Below, in pieces: positions 44,021 to 53,875 of a stretch of DNA of 64,000 nucleotides. Source of the stretch: RPQJ01 sp963762315. GTDB taxonomy: Bacteria > Pseudomonadota > Gammaproteobacteria > Steroidobacterales > Steroidobacteraceae. How positions within the stretch are numbered: position 1 is the first letter of the stretch; each line of letters starts with the position of its first letter. Below the pieces are notes generated by a model, which did not search any database, had not been told where the DNA came from, and saw nothing but the letters and a program-made list of their open reading frames with translations. A program made the position numbers and the translations under genes. The stretch covers positions 637,564 through 701,563 of the forward strand of contig CAVXKO010000006.1 of NCBI GenBank assembly GCA_963762315.1, given 5' to 3'.

Positions 44021-45241
44021 TGGTTTGTGCGGCGCATGGGGTTGCCACCCCAGCGTCAGCATCAGCACGGCAAAGCCCGCGACGTACCCGAGCGCGACGT
44101 GCCAGCCGCCCTTCAGCCAGCCGCCCACGGAGCGCGCTTGCGGGAACAGGTTCGTGATCGCCACGCCGGCCGACGAGCCGAACCAGATCATCGAGCCGCC
44201 GAAGCCAACCGTGTACGCGAGCATGCCCCAATCGTACCCGCCCTGCTCCAGCGCCAGCTTGGTGAGCGGGATGTTGTCGAACACGGCGGACACGAAGCCG
44301 AGGCCGAAGGCCGTCTGCCAGGACGCCGCCGGCAGCCGCTCCACTGGCATCAGCGAGGCCGACAGCACGAGGCACAGCAGGAAGGTCGTACCGCGCAGCG
44401 TGGATGGCAACACCGACCAGTCCGGCCGGCGCCAGATCGCGCCGAGCAGCAGCGCGCCCCACACCGCTGCGCCGATGAAGGGGAAACGAGCGGACAGCTC
44501 GGGATACTGCACGTTCGTCAGTACGTTCACGCCGATCGCCGAGAGCAGGATGAAGGCGACGACACCGACCCGTACCCAGTCAACAGGCGCGCGTTCCTCG
44601 TCGCTTCGCTGGATCGGCGAGAATGCCTGCTGCTGTCGCGACGCGAAGACGCCGCAAACCACCAGCGCCACGCCTGCGGCCACGTAGGCATGCAGCACGT
44701 TGAGCGGGCTCACGCCGTCGATCCACATCATGGTCGTCGTGGTGTCGCCCACGACGCTGCCGGATCCGCCGGCGTTCGACGCCGCCACGATGGCGGCGAT
44801 GTAGCCGATGTGCAGGCGGCGATGGAACACCGTTGCGGCGACCGTGCCGCCGATCAACGCGGCCGCGATGTTGTCGAGGAAACTCGAGAGCACGAACACC
44901 AGCACGAGCAGTACGAAGCCGCCTTTCCAGTCGTCGGGCAGGAGGGCCGGCAGGTGGCCCGGGACATGGCTCTGCTCGAAGTGCCGCGAAAGCAGCGCGA
45001 ACCCCATCAGCAACGCGAACAGGTTGGCGAGCACCACCCACTCGGCCTGCAGGTGCGCGAGCAGGCCGGGCACGCCCGGGTGCCCGTGGAACCCGGTGGC
45101 GAGCAGCTTGTAGAGAATCACGGCCGCGAGACCCGTCGCCGCCACCTGCAGCGTGCGGTCATGGAACAGCGCGACGCCAAGTAGCGTCGCGGCAAACAGC
45201 GCGAACTCGAAGGGAATGCCGAAGATTTCGATGCCGGTCAC
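43883..45241 (-). CDS. NhaD/ion-transporter superfamily antiporter, 452 aa, repeat-encoded tail
   Basis: Polytopic secondary transporter, about 12 hydrophobic spans, with the IT-superfamily motifs SSFLDNIAAALIGG and the second inverted-repeat counterpart SAVFDNIPLTKLAL, typical of NhaD Na+/H+ antiporters. The ASNAGGSGSVVGDTTTTMM loop supports this. The last about 46 residues (from HKPPLPIAAEV on) are the translation of three copies of the palindromic repeat and are probably not part of the ancestral protein. Substrate is inferred from family only. Confidence 0.85.
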   Translation of the reverse strand: MTGIEIFGIPFEFALFAATLLGVALFHDRTLQVAATGLAAVILYKLLATGFHGHPGVPGLLAHLQAEWVVLANLFALLMGFALLSRHFEQSHVPGHLPALLPDDWKGGFVLLVLVFVLSSFLDNIAAALIGGTVAATVFHRRLHIGYIAAIVAASNAGGSGSVVGDTTTTMMWIDGVSPLNVLHAYVAAGVALVVCGVFASRQQQAFSPIQRSDEERAPVDWVRVGVVAFILLSAIGVNVLTNVQYPELSARFPFIGAAVWGALLLGAIWRRPDWSVLPSTLRGTTFLLCLVLSASLMPVERLPAASWQTAFGLGFVSAVFDNIPLTKLALEQGGYDWGMLAYTVGFGGSMIWFGSSAGVAITNLFPQARSVGGWLKGGWHVALGYVAGFAVLMLTLGWQPHAPHKPPLPIAAEVERSSVRAPHLSRLRERSNARVRVPPLPSAGEVARQGG

Positions 45242-45255
45242 GGGCGCGGGGAGTC

Positions 45256-45960
45256 TCAGCCTTCACCGGCGGCGAGCTTGACCAGTTCGACCGGACGCCC
45301 CGCCGAACGGCGCAGCCGCAGCACGAAGTCGAACTTGTCCACCGCCGTGCAATGCGCGAAGTCGGTCTCGGGCGCCCAGTCGCAGGACGGATCGAAGAAC
45401 TTCTGCGCCGCGGGCGCGTCGCGTAACGTGTCACGCACCGATTCCACCGTCGGCGCCGGACCGCCGCGGAGCATGTGAACCAGGCTCTCGGCGTACAGGT
45501 CGTCCTCGGCGCAGCGCTCGCGCGCCTCGTGTCCCATGCGCACGAGGCTGACCTGCGCCGGATCGCGCTCGAGGATGTAGCGGCACACTGCGGAAAGATT
45601 GTTGAATCCGCCGGTCAGCACTTCGTCGGCTTCCGTCGCGTTCACCAGCCCCTGGGTGCCCGCGTGCGTGGTGTGCACCACGACCTTGCCGCGCAGATCG
45701 AGCGCGAGGATGTCCGTCGGCGAATTGCCGGCGTCGAAACCCGGCAGTTTGCGGGCATGCCGCTCGCCGACCAGCACGACGCCGGGCATCCGCGCGCGCA
45801 TCGCGAGGGCTTCCTCGATCTCGCCGACCGGCAGGACGCGCGATGCGCCGCCGGCAAACGCGTGCGGCGCGACGGAGAAAGCGCGGAAGACGTCGACGAC
45901 GACCGCGACGCCCCGGGCGGCCCGCGCGCCGGCGACGTGATCGAGGACGTCAATCCGCAT
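45256..45960 (-). CDS. 2-phosphosulfolactate phosphatase-like (ComB family), 234 aa
   Basis: ComB fold. Characteristic segments are VVVDVFRAFSVAPHAF, LVGERHARKLPGFDAGNSP, VVHTTHAGTQGLVNA and GFNNLSAV. In methanogens ComB makes sulfolactate for coenzyme M; in bacteria the family also occurs where no CoM is made, and its role here is open since no comA or comC is nearby. The start is ATG 45960, overlapping the decarboxylase by 11 bp; ATG 45975 is also possible. Confidence 0.82.
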   Translation of the reverse strand: MRIDVLDHVAGARAARGVAVVVDVFRAFSVAPHAFAGGASRVLPVGEIEEALAMRARMPGVVLVGERHARKLPGFDAGNSPTDILALDLRGKVVVHTTHAGTQGLVNATEADEVLTGGFNNLSAVCRYILERDPAQVSLVRMGHEARERCAEDDLYAESLVHMLRGGPAPTVESVRDTLRDAPAAQKFFDPSCDWAPETDFAHCTAVDKFDFVLRLRRSAGRPVELVKLAAGEG

Positions 45961-47086
45961 GCCTGCTCCGGGCATGGCAGTTGAACGGCACGATCTTCGC
46001 GCGCGGGATGAAGTTGAAGTCCGTCCCCGTCGCCGACGTGTACGCGCCCATCATGCGGCCCACGAGCAGGTCGCCGACCTGCAGTTCGGGCAACGGGATG
46101 TCTTCGCGCACGACGTCGATGCTGTCACAGGTCGGGCCGGCCAGCACGCTTGGATGCGGCGGGCCGTCGCCACCGAGGCATTCGAGGGGGTACAGCGCGT
46201 GGTCGTACAGCTGGCCGCTGTAACAACCGTAGAGCCCGTCGTCGAGGTAATACCACCAGCGGCCTTCGCGCTGCGCGCGGCCCACCACCGACGCGACGCT
46301 CGTACCCGCGGGCCCGGCAATGAAACGCCCCGGCTCGGCGATGACACGCACCTTGCGCGGCAGCTTCTTGAGCGCCTGGCGGATCGGGCGGCAGAACTGG
46401 CCGATGGGCGACGCCGAGCCGTGATAGGCGATGGGAAAGCCGCCGCCGATGTCGAGCGTGTCGAGGTCGGCGAGACCGTCCTCGTGGGCCCGCTCGATGA
46501 TCTCGCGGCAGGCGCCGATCGCCTCGACGTACTTCGCCGGATCGGCGACCTGCGAACCCACGTGGAACGACAATCCGCGCACGCGGATGCCGAGGCCCTG
46601 GGCCATGTCGAGCAGGGTCGGCACGGCGCTCGGCGCGCAACCGAACTTGCGCGAGAGATCCACCACCGCCGCGGGATTGCGGAACGACACGCGGATCAGC
46701 AGTTCTGCGCGGCGGCGGTACGGCACGAACTTCTGCAGCTCGTCCGGGTTGTCGACGACGAAGGTGTGGATGCCGAAGCGCAGCGCAGCGCGGATGTCCT
46801 TGTCGGCCTTGATCGGGTGCGTGTGGATGCAGCGTTCGGGCGAGATGCCCTCCCCGCGCACCAGCTTGATCTCGCCCGTGGTGGCGACGTCGAAGCACGC
46901 GCCGAGGTCGCGCAATTCGGCCACCACCGCCGGGTGCGGCAGGGGCTTGAGCGCGTAGTACAGCTTGACCCCTGGCAGCGCATCGTGCAGCGCGCGGTAC
47001 TGGCGACGGATGGCGTCGCAGTCGATGAGCAGGAGCGGCGTGCCGTGGCGGGCCACCTGCGCGCGAATATCGGGGGCCTTCGGCAT
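45950..47086 (-). CDS. Fold-type III PLP decarboxylase, ornithine/lysine decarboxylase-like, 378 aa
   Basis: Alanine-racemase-like barrel decarboxylase. The PLP lysine is in YYALKPLPHPAVV, the phosphate-binding block LDIGGGFPI, the Glu/Arg block VIAEPGRFIAGPAG and the cross-subunit cysteine in GPTCDSIDVV. The shape fits bacterial ODC/LDC of polyamine synthesis rather than DAP decarboxylase. It follows tsaC by 16 bp and overlaps the comB-like gene. Confidence 0.9.
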   Translation of the reverse strand: MPKAPDIRAQVARHGTPLLLIDCDAIRRQYRALHDALPGVKLYYALKPLPHPAVVAELRDLGACFDVATTGEIKLVRGEGISPERCIHTHPIKADKDIRAALRFGIHTFVVDNPDELQKFVPYRRRAELLIRVSFRNPAAVVDLSRKFGCAPSAVPTLLDMAQGLGIRVRGLSFHVGSQVADPAKYVEAIGACREIIERAHEDGLADLDTLDIGGGFPIAYHGSASPIGQFCRPIRQALKKLPRKVRVIAEPGRFIAGPAGTSVASVVGRAQREGRWWYYLDDGLYGCYSGQLYDHALYPLECLGGDGPPHPSVLAGPTCDSIDVVREDIPLPELQVGDLLVGRMMGAYTSATGTDFNFIPRAKIVPFNCHARSRHAD

Positions 47087-47102
47087 GGGGTGTGACCTTC
47101 CG

Positions 47103-48143
47103 CTAGCGGCCGACGTCGTCGCCGAGCTCGGCGCGCAGCGCGGCGATGTCCGGGTCGCCCGAGACGACGTTCTCGGCCGAGGCGGCGCGCCGCAGCCGGT
47201 CGCGCACCGCGTCCCACTGCTCGCCTGCCGGGACTTCCTCGACGAGGATCTCGCGCGCGCCCGACTTGTCGAGCGTGCGCAGGTTGACGTACAGCTCGCG
47301 CGCGTAGACGTCTGCGCGGCGGCCGGCGTTGATCCAGGTCATGTAGCGATTGGCGACGCGCGGCGGCCTGCAGGCCATCACGGCCACCTTCTCGTGGTTC
47401 TCGGTGAGCTGCCGCACGACTTCTTCGAGCGTCTTGCTGGTGACGATGCTGAGCGGGGTCGTCGGCGCGTAATGCTTCGCGTCGCTGCCCGGCACGCGCG
47501 GCGCGTAAGCATCGGGCCCGCCCTGGGTTTCCGGTACCACGGCGCGCAACTGCGTGAGCGTGATGCCGCCCGGGCGCAGGATGCGGGGCACCGCATCGAC
47601 GCACGAGACGATGGTGGACTCGAGGCCGATCTTGCAGTCTCCGCCATCGAGGACGATGCGCAGGTCGTCGCCGAACTCGTCGCGCACGTGCTCGGCGCGC
47701 GTCGGGCTGATGCGGCCATAGCGGTTCGCGGATGGCGCGGCGATGCCGCCGCCGAACCCCCGCAGCAACTGCTGGGCGACCGGGTGCCCCGGCACGCGGA
47801 TGGCCACCGTGTCCTGCCCGCCGGTGATGGCGAGATCGACGGCGGGCGCCCGGCGCAGGACGAGCGTCAGCGGCCCCGGCCAGAAATTCTCGGCGAAGGC
47901 CACGGCGGCCGGGGGCACGGCCAGGGCCCAACGCTCGAGCGCGCGCGGATGCTCGATGTGGACGATGAGCGGGTGCGTGGCGGGCCGGCCCTTCAACTCG
48001 AAGACCTTGCGGACGGCGTCGGGATTCGAAGCGTCGGCGCCGAGGCCATAGACCGTTTCCGTCGGGAACGCGACGACCTCGCCTTCGCGCAGCGCTTCGA
48101 CCGCCTGGTCGATTTCGTCCTGTGGGAGCCGGGCCGTAACCAT
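47103..48143 (-). CDS. L-threonylcarbamoyladenylate synthase (TsaC/Sua5 type), 346 aa
   Basis: Makes threonylcarbamoyl-AMP for the t6A base of ANN-decoding tRNAs. YrdC domain at residues 1-210 (VAFPTETVYGLGAD, ELKGRPATHPLIVHI, GPLTLVLRR, IAVRVPGHP-type block, SANRYGRISPT) and a C-terminal Sua5 domain (PGSDAKHYAPTTPLSIV), so it is the long Sua5 form, about 346 aa against about 190 for TsaC. The start is ATG 48143. Confidence 0.92.
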   Translation of the reverse strand: MVTARLPQDEIDQAVEALREGEVVAFPTETVYGLGADASNPDAVRKVFELKGRPATHPLIVHIEHPRALERWALAVPPAAVAFAENFWPGPLTLVLRRAPAVDLAITGGQDTVAIRVPGHPVAQQLLRGFGGGIAAPSANRYGRISPTRAEHVRDEFGDDLRIVLDGGDCKIGLESTIVSCVDAVPRILRPGGITLTQLRAVVPETQGGPDAYAPRVPGSDAKHYAPTTPLSIVTSKTLEEVVRQLTENHEKVAVMACRPPRVANRYMTWINAGRRADVYARELYVNLRTLDKSGAREILVEEVPAGEQWDAVRDRLRRAASAENVVSGDPDIAALRAELGDDVGR

Positions 48144-48160
48144 CCGCGAATGATAGCCGC

Positions 48161-48189
48161 AAAAAAACAGGGCCGCTCGCGCGGCCCTG
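48161..48189 (-). terminator. Rho-independent terminator after the TonB receptor
   Basis: On the minus strand a perfect 9-bp stem CAGGGCCGC with GCGGCCCTG (loop GCGA) is followed by seven U (the A run at 48161-48167). It lies 22 bp beyond the receptor stop and 18 bp before the tsaC start, so it separates the two transcription units. Confidence 0.88.
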
Positions 48190-48211
48190 CATGTTGTGAC
48201 TTTACGCCCGG

Positions 48212-50819
48212 TTAGAGCTTGAAGTCGTACCGGAACTCGATCCCGAACTCGCGGCCCGGACGCAGTGCGCCGAAGAACGCGCGCGGCGAACCGGTATCGG
48301 CCTTGCCCGGACCCGTCGGGGTGAGCGCGGCCGGGATGCAGTTCGTCGTGACGGTCGCGCTGCAGACGCGGGCCGAGCCCGTGCGCAGATCGAACCAGCG
48401 CGTCGCCAGCGGGATCGTGTCCGTGTCCGTCAGGTTCCTGCCGTACGCGATCACCGACCAGCCGTCGTCGCTGCGGATGCCGAAGCGGGCGTTGACGAGC
48501 GTGGTCTCGCCGGTCTCGGCCAGGTTGTGCACCTGCACGTACTTGCTGCCCTCGTACGTCATGCCGAAGTTGCCGACCCAGTGCAGGTTCTCGCTGAAGC
48601 CCGTCGCCGAGTCGTAATTGAACACGAGGCTCGCCGTCTGCTCGGGACCGAGCGGGTAGCGGTTGCCGCTGATGTCGCACTCCTTCACGTTGCCGAGCGC
48701 CGGGTTGTAGACGATGCCGCCGGTGTTGAGCGTGTACTCGAAGTCGTCGCAACCCTTGGTGATCTCGGTGTGCGTGTAGGCGTAGCCCGCCGACACCGTG
48801 AGCGCCTCGGTGATCGCGGCCTGCAGGTCGAGTTCGGCGCCGTAGATCTGGCCCTCGCCCTGGTTGGTCGCGATCGAGGTCACCGCCGTGCCGGCCGGGT
48901 TCGGCAGCGACTGCGTGAACTGCACGTCGGTCGCCTCGGTGTAATACACGGCGCCGGTGACGCGGGCGCGGTTGTCGAAGAACGAGATCTTGGTGCCGAG
49001 TTCGTAGTTGTCCGACTTCTCCTGCTTGTAGGTCTCCTTGTCGACAGCGATGCCCTGCGAGCCGTTGATGCCGCCCGGCTTCACGCCCTGGGCATACACC
49101 GCATACAGCATCGAATTGTCCGTGACTTGCCAGTCCAGGGTGACGCGGGGCGTGGTCGAGGAGAACTTCAACTCGTTGTCGTAGCGCCTGAGGCCCAGCG
49201 CGTTGTCGTAGTAGCCTGCGGCCAGCGTGCCGCCGAAGCTGACGTTCGTGCAGCTTCCGGTCCAGTTGTTGAAGTCGGCGGAATCCGAGGAGCAGAACTC
49301 CTGCGCGCGACTTCGTTTCTTCCATGTGGCGGGCTTCGGCCGTCAGCGTGAGCCGATCGGTGATGTCGAACGCCACGAGGCCGAAGTAGGCTTCGTCCTT
49401 CACCGTCTCGGTGTTGCTGCGCGGACCCTGGACCGGCTGCTGGAAGGTGAGGTCGAAATTGCGGTCCGTGAAATCGTAATAGTAGTAGCCAACCATGCCG
49501 CGGATGCGCCTGTCCTGCGGGCTGGCGAGGCGCAGTTCCGTGGACTTGCTGATGACGTTGTCGCGGTTCGTGTTGGCGAACAGCGGCTCCCTCTCCTGCG
49601 GCGAGCCCGGGTCGGCGTAACCGTACTGGCCGGCGCTCAGGTTCGGGTTGGCGCCCGGGCGGTAGGTCGGCAGCAGCGTGAACGCGTTGGAGTGATCGCT
49701 GTCCGTGCCGAAGCGGTTCGTGTAGTCGCGGTAGCCCGAGAGCGAGGTGACCACCCAGCCCGAGCCGACGATGTCGTAGTCGAGGCGCAGCGAGCCGAAG
49801 GTCTCCTCCGTGTCGACGCCGTCGAATGCGGTGCCGTCCCGGTTCTTGGTGCCCGTGCCGAACAGCGGGCCGAAAGCCGGGCCGAGGCTGGGGGCCACGG
49901 TGACCGGGACAGGATCCGTGTTGAGCTGCACGATGCCCGGGGCGATGACGCCGCAGTAGTACTGGTACGGATTCGAGCCCGGCGCGACCGAACGATACGC
50001 GGCCGAGCGGTAACCCGGGTAGCAGTTGTTCTTGCTGGCGCCCTGCAGGAACAGGGCCGGCGGGCCGTCCTCGTCCGAACGATAGATCACGTTGCCGATG
50101 GCCTTGAAATCGTCCCACGGCTGCCAGGTCAGCGTGAGCCCTGCCGACTTGGTCGACTCGGATCCCACCTTCTTGCCGGTCAGCTGGTTCTCGTACTCGC
50201 CGTCGTACTTGAAGTCGCGCGCGTAGGCGCGGACGCCGAACTTGTCGTCGAACATGCTGCTGCCGATCGACAACGAGTAGTCGTGCCGGCCATTGTCGGC
50301 GAAGGCGGCCTTCACGTTCGCTTCGAGGTCCTCGGTCGGCACCTTGGTGATGAAGTTGATCGCGCCCGCGTACGTGTTGCGTCCATACAGCGCGCTCTGC
50401 GGGCCCTTGATCACTTCGATGCGCTCGAGCGCGTTCAGATCGAGGCCCTGGATGTCGCCCGGAAAATACACCCCGTCGATGAAGTACGCCGTGCCGGATT
50501 CGACGCCGAACTGCACGCCGGCGAGCACGTTCGACTGGCCGCGGATCACCGGGCGGTCCGTCGTACGGCCGAACGCCTGCGAGAACGAGAGGCCCGGCGT
50601 GAACCTGGCGATGTCGTCGATCGACCTGAGGCCCTTCTCTTCGATCGACCTGGCGGTGAACGCCGAAACCGCGATCGGCGCCGAGAGCAGCGATTCCTCG
50701 GTCTTGCGCGCCGTGACCACGATCTCCTCGAGCTCCTGCGCCATGGTCCGGGTGGCCGTCAGGCCCAGGGCGCTGGCGACGGCAAAACTCAGGAGAAACG
50801 ATTGCTTGATCCGCGACAT
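48212..50819 (-). CDS. TonB-dependent outer-membrane receptor, frame broken
   Basis: Ligand-gated outer-membrane transporter. Signal peptide to about residue 27 (cleaved before QELEE), TonB box EEIVVTARK at 31-39, plug domain with RIEVIKGPQSALYGRNTYAGAINF (cited as pattern), and a barrel ending FGIEFRYDFKL with the aromatic C-terminal residue pattern. Near 49305 the frame shifts by one base: ARHMEETKSRA continues as EFCSSDSADFNNW in the next frame. Corrected length is about 868 aa. It has a leader with GAGG 9 nt upstream of ATG 50819, and its own terminator. The ligand is not deducible; the many tyrosine-rich extracellular loops resemble receptors of the TonB-dependent siderophore/sugar class. 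Confidence 0.88.
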
Positions 50820-51067
50820 GCGTGCTGACCTCGTGTTGTGTTGCATAGTACGTGCGTCGCCACGTGCTGGCCGGATATCGCCTCTGCGGGCTCCCCGTCC
50901 TCCCCCACGCCCACGACGCCACGACCTTCGGTCGTCGGGCCGATACTACCCAAGCAGTCGTGCAAATCCAACGGGTCCCAGGGAGGCGCAGTCAGCTGTC
51001 AGTATGGGTCGTTGCTGTCAAAGCGAACACTTCGCAGTCTGCGGTGTTGCACGAAAACGACGGGGCG

Positions 51068-53875
51068 TCAGTCGATTTCGTGGCGCTGCCATCCGGAGTC
51101 CGTACGGCGCAATTCGTAGGCCGGCCAGTACTGCCGGTCCAGCTTCAGTGTAGTGACGTCCACGGTGCCGTTCCAGGTGACGGTCTTGAGGCGCACCGAG
51201 GACCGGTCGGGCCGGCTCTTCACCGCGGCGATGAAGGCGTCGAGGTCGGGCGTCGGCTTGCCGTCGACTTCCACGATGCGTCGGCCGGCGAACAGCTGGT
51301 AACGCGTGGCCGGCGAACCGTAGGCGAAGTACGCCACGAAGACCCCTTCCGGGGGGATGCCGCGCTGGGCCGACATGGCGCGGTGCGGTGCGTGCAGCAC
51401 GGCACCCGCCCACAGCAGCATGCGGTCGATGTCGCGGCCGCCGAGCGCCGCGGTCTGGACCGGAACGGTCATCTCCTTGCCGTCACGCAGCAGCGTGAGG
51501 CTCACCGCTGGCTTCTGCGATGCCTCCTCGACTTCGCGGAATCGATTCAGCGTGACCCCGTCGACCGCGAGGATGAGATCGCCTTCCTTCAACACGTCCG
51601 CCGCCGCGGAGCCGGCGACCACGCGGGCGACGGCGAGCACTTGACGATGCGCCGGGTTGCGCGCCTCGAGCTTCGTCACCCACGCGTCGGGCAGGCCGAG
51701 CTTGCGCGCCGCGGAGATGGGTAGCGCGTCGAACTCGGTCTCGAGCGAATACAGCGGCTTCGCGCTGCGCGCGGCCTCGGCGGCCTCGAGCACGAGGTCT
51801 GCCGGCATGCCGCGCGAAATCTGCGTCGTGTCGCGGCCGCCCTCGGTGGCGAAGCTCGACCACATCGCCCGCACCCGGCCATCGCTGCCGAGCACGACGC
51901 CGTCGAAATCGGTCGGCGGATTGACGAGGTTCGCTACCTCGAGGTTCGCGTCGCGGAACTGCAGCGTGCGGGAGAGCGGGAAATGCACGTCGTCCAGGGT
52001 GGAGACCGTGGTCGAGAGCGAGCGCAGGCGCGAATCGCTGCCGAGACCGACGACGGTCACCGCTTCGCCGGCCGTGAGCTCGCGAGTGTCGAACTTCGGC
52101 GCGCGGATCGGCGTGCCGTCGAGCAGGCGCGGATCGAACGACACCACGGCCAGGTTGTGCAGCGGGTGGATGTACTCGACGCGGCCCGGCACTTCGATGG
52201 ACCCGGCAAACGTCAGGCGCACGTCGCCCGGCGCCACGGGCACCGTGTTGCGATCCACGACGATCAGGCCGCGCTCGGCGTCGACCAGCAAGCCCGTGCC
52301 GTGGTAGTTGCGCTCCGTGATGCCGGCGACCGAGAACGGCATGTCGAACGTGACCAGCACCAGAGACGGCGCCAGCGCGTCGGCACGCGCATCGCCCGTG
52401 GCGGCAAACGTCGTCTTCGCGGCTTTCGCCGGTGCCGCCGCCGGAGCCGGGGCCAGATCGGTGCACGGCCACAGTCCCGTCGCATCGTCGCGCCGGCAGT
52501 GGCGTGCCGGAAACCAGGAGCGGTCCATGCGCACCACGCGGGTGTCGGACCCCTTCGGATCGTCGAGCGTCGTGTAGCGAACTGCGGCCCGTCCGCCGTC
52601 GGGCAGGCGCGCGACGATCTGTTCGAACGCGGCGAGGTCTGCCACCGGCTGGCCGTCGAGGCTCGAGATCACCGCGCCGCGCGGCACGCCGGCCGAACTC
52701 AGCGCATAGCCGGGATTGGCCACGAACACGCCGCGTACCGGGGCGTTGAAGTGGCGCGCCATCTGGTACGACAGGGTGTGCACCACGGCATCGCCGAACT
52801 CGAGGTATTCGGCGGGCGTTATCGAGTGCAGGTCCTGCACCACGAGGCGTTGGGAAATGCGCTCGCCGCCCCGCTCGACCTCGACGTCGATGTCCTTGCC
52901 GACCGAATCGTCGAGGATCTCGTCGAGCGGCCTGAAGGTCGTGACCAGCGTGCCGTTCACGCGCGTGAGGATGTCACCGGGCTGCAGCTTGCCATCGGTG
53001 GGTGAACCGGGCTGCACTTCGCGTACGACGAGCATGCCGGTCTGGCCGGGCTGTGCGCGCCGCGCTTCGCCCTCCGTCTCAGGACGCAGACCGAGGCGGA
53101 TCAGTTCGTCGTACGGCGTGTACGCAAATACAGTCTGCAGCGTGCCGCGCGTGACGGGCTGGCCCTGCTGGATGAGCGTGAGCGCGCGCCGCACGCGATC
53201 GAGCGGCAGGTAGAAGCTCGAGGCCGCTCCCGTGCTGCCGCCCGCATTCAACGCGACGACGCGACCGCGGATGTCGATGACCGGCGAGCCGGACGAGCCG
53301 CCCGAGGTGCCCGACGCCGCCTGGATGTAGAACGTGTTGAAGTCATTGAACTTTCCGACGCCGTACTCCGGCGCCGCGCGATCGAGCCGCGCGAGCGTGC
53401 CCGCGAGGATCGAGAGCTGTTCGCCGGCATCGTTGCCGACGACGCGGATCTCGGTGCCGACGCGCGCGCCTTCGGGGTACAGCGGCAGCGCCGCAGGGTG
53501 CGTGTACTTCAGCTTGGCCGGGTCGTAGCGGTAGAGACCGAAGTCGTGCACCGGGTCGCGGTACACGGCGCGCAGTTCCACTTCTTCGCGGCTCTGGAAG
53601 ACCGCCGTGGCCACGACCGGCCCCGGCGTGACGACGTGTCGGTTGGTGAGGATAAGGCCGCGCTCGGCGTCGACCACGAAACCCGTCGCCTGGCTCGACT
53701 GGTTCCACTCCGTGTCGAAGGCGCGCGTCTGGTCGATCTCGATCGTGACGACCGACATCGCGATGCGCTCGAGGGTCTGGTCCCAGGCGGGATTGTCCTT
53801 CGCCATGACCGGCGCGGCCAGCCAGGCGCAGCAGACGAGCGCGAAGACGCGCGCGCGAAGACCGGGGAGCGTCAC
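51068..53875 (-). CDS. Tandem HtrA/Deg-type protease with PDZ domains (DEG7/Nma111-like), 935 aa
   Basis: An N-terminal signal (FALVCCAWLAAPVMA) is followed by an active trypsin-like module with His80 (TNRHVV), Asp111 (PVHDFGLYR) and Ser195 (GSSGSPV), then a PDZ domain (SPTDGKLQPGDILTRVNG). A second protease-like module follows, with DRNTV and HNLAVVSF where His and Asp should be and no Ser motif, then a second PDZ region (AAADVLKEGDLILAVDG) and a further PDZ-like stretch near the C-terminus. This arrangement, a live module plus a dead one, matches the eukaryotic Nma111/plant DEG7 group more than E. coli DegP. The GTG at 53875 overlaps the kinase stop. The role is periplasmic protein quality control by inference. 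Confidence 0.85.
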   Translation of the reverse strand: MTLPGLRARVFALVCCAWLAAPVMAKDNPAWDQTLERIAMSVVTIEIDQTRAFDTEWNQSSQATGFVVDAERGLILTNRHVVTPGPVVATAVFQSREEVELRAVYRDPVHDFGLYRYDPAKLKYTHPAALPLYPEGARVGTEIRVVGNDAGEQLSILAGTLARLDRAAPEYGVGKFNDFNTFYIQAASGTSGGSSGSPVIDIRGRVVALNAGGSTGAASSFYLPLDRVRRALTLIQQGQPVTRGTLQTVFAYTPYDELIRLGLRPETEGEARRAQPGQTGMLVVREVQPGSPTDGKLQPGDILTRVNGTLVTTFRPLDEILDDSVGKDIDVEVERGGERISQRLVVQDLHSITPAEYLEFGDAVVHTLSYQMARHFNAPVRGVFVANPGYALSSAGVPRGAVISSLDGQPVADLAAFEQIVARLPDGGRAAVRYTTLDDPKGSDTRVVRMDRSWFPARHCRRDDATGLWPCTDLAPAPAAAPAKAAKTTFAATGDARADALAPSLVLVTFDMPFSVAGITERNYHGTGLLVDAERGLIVVDRNTVPVAPGDVRLTFAGSIEVPGRVEYIHPLHNLAVVSFDPRLLDGTPIRAPKFDTRELTAGEAVTVVGLGSDSRLRSLSTTVSTLDDVHFPLSRTLQFRDANLEVANLVNPPTDFDGVVLGSDGRVRAMWSSFATEGGRDTTQISRGMPADLVLEAAEAARSAKPLYSLETEFDALPISAARKLGLPDAWVTKLEARNPAHRQVLAVARVVAGSAAADVLKEGDLILAVDGVTLNRFREVEEASQKPAVSLTLLRDGKEMTVPVQTAALGGRDIDRMLLWAGAVLHAPHRAMSAQRGIPPEGVFVAYFAYGSPATRYQLFAGRRIVEVDGKPTPDLDAFIAAVKSRPDRSSVRLKTVTWNGTVDVTTLKLDRQYWPAYELRRTDSGWQRHEID

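Noticed and set aside
50921..50935. ACGACC-ttc-GGTCGT hairpin before the TonB receptor as a terminator of the protease operon
   Set aside because: No U run on either strand and 130 bp beyond the protease stop; may be a chance hairpin in GC-rich DNA.
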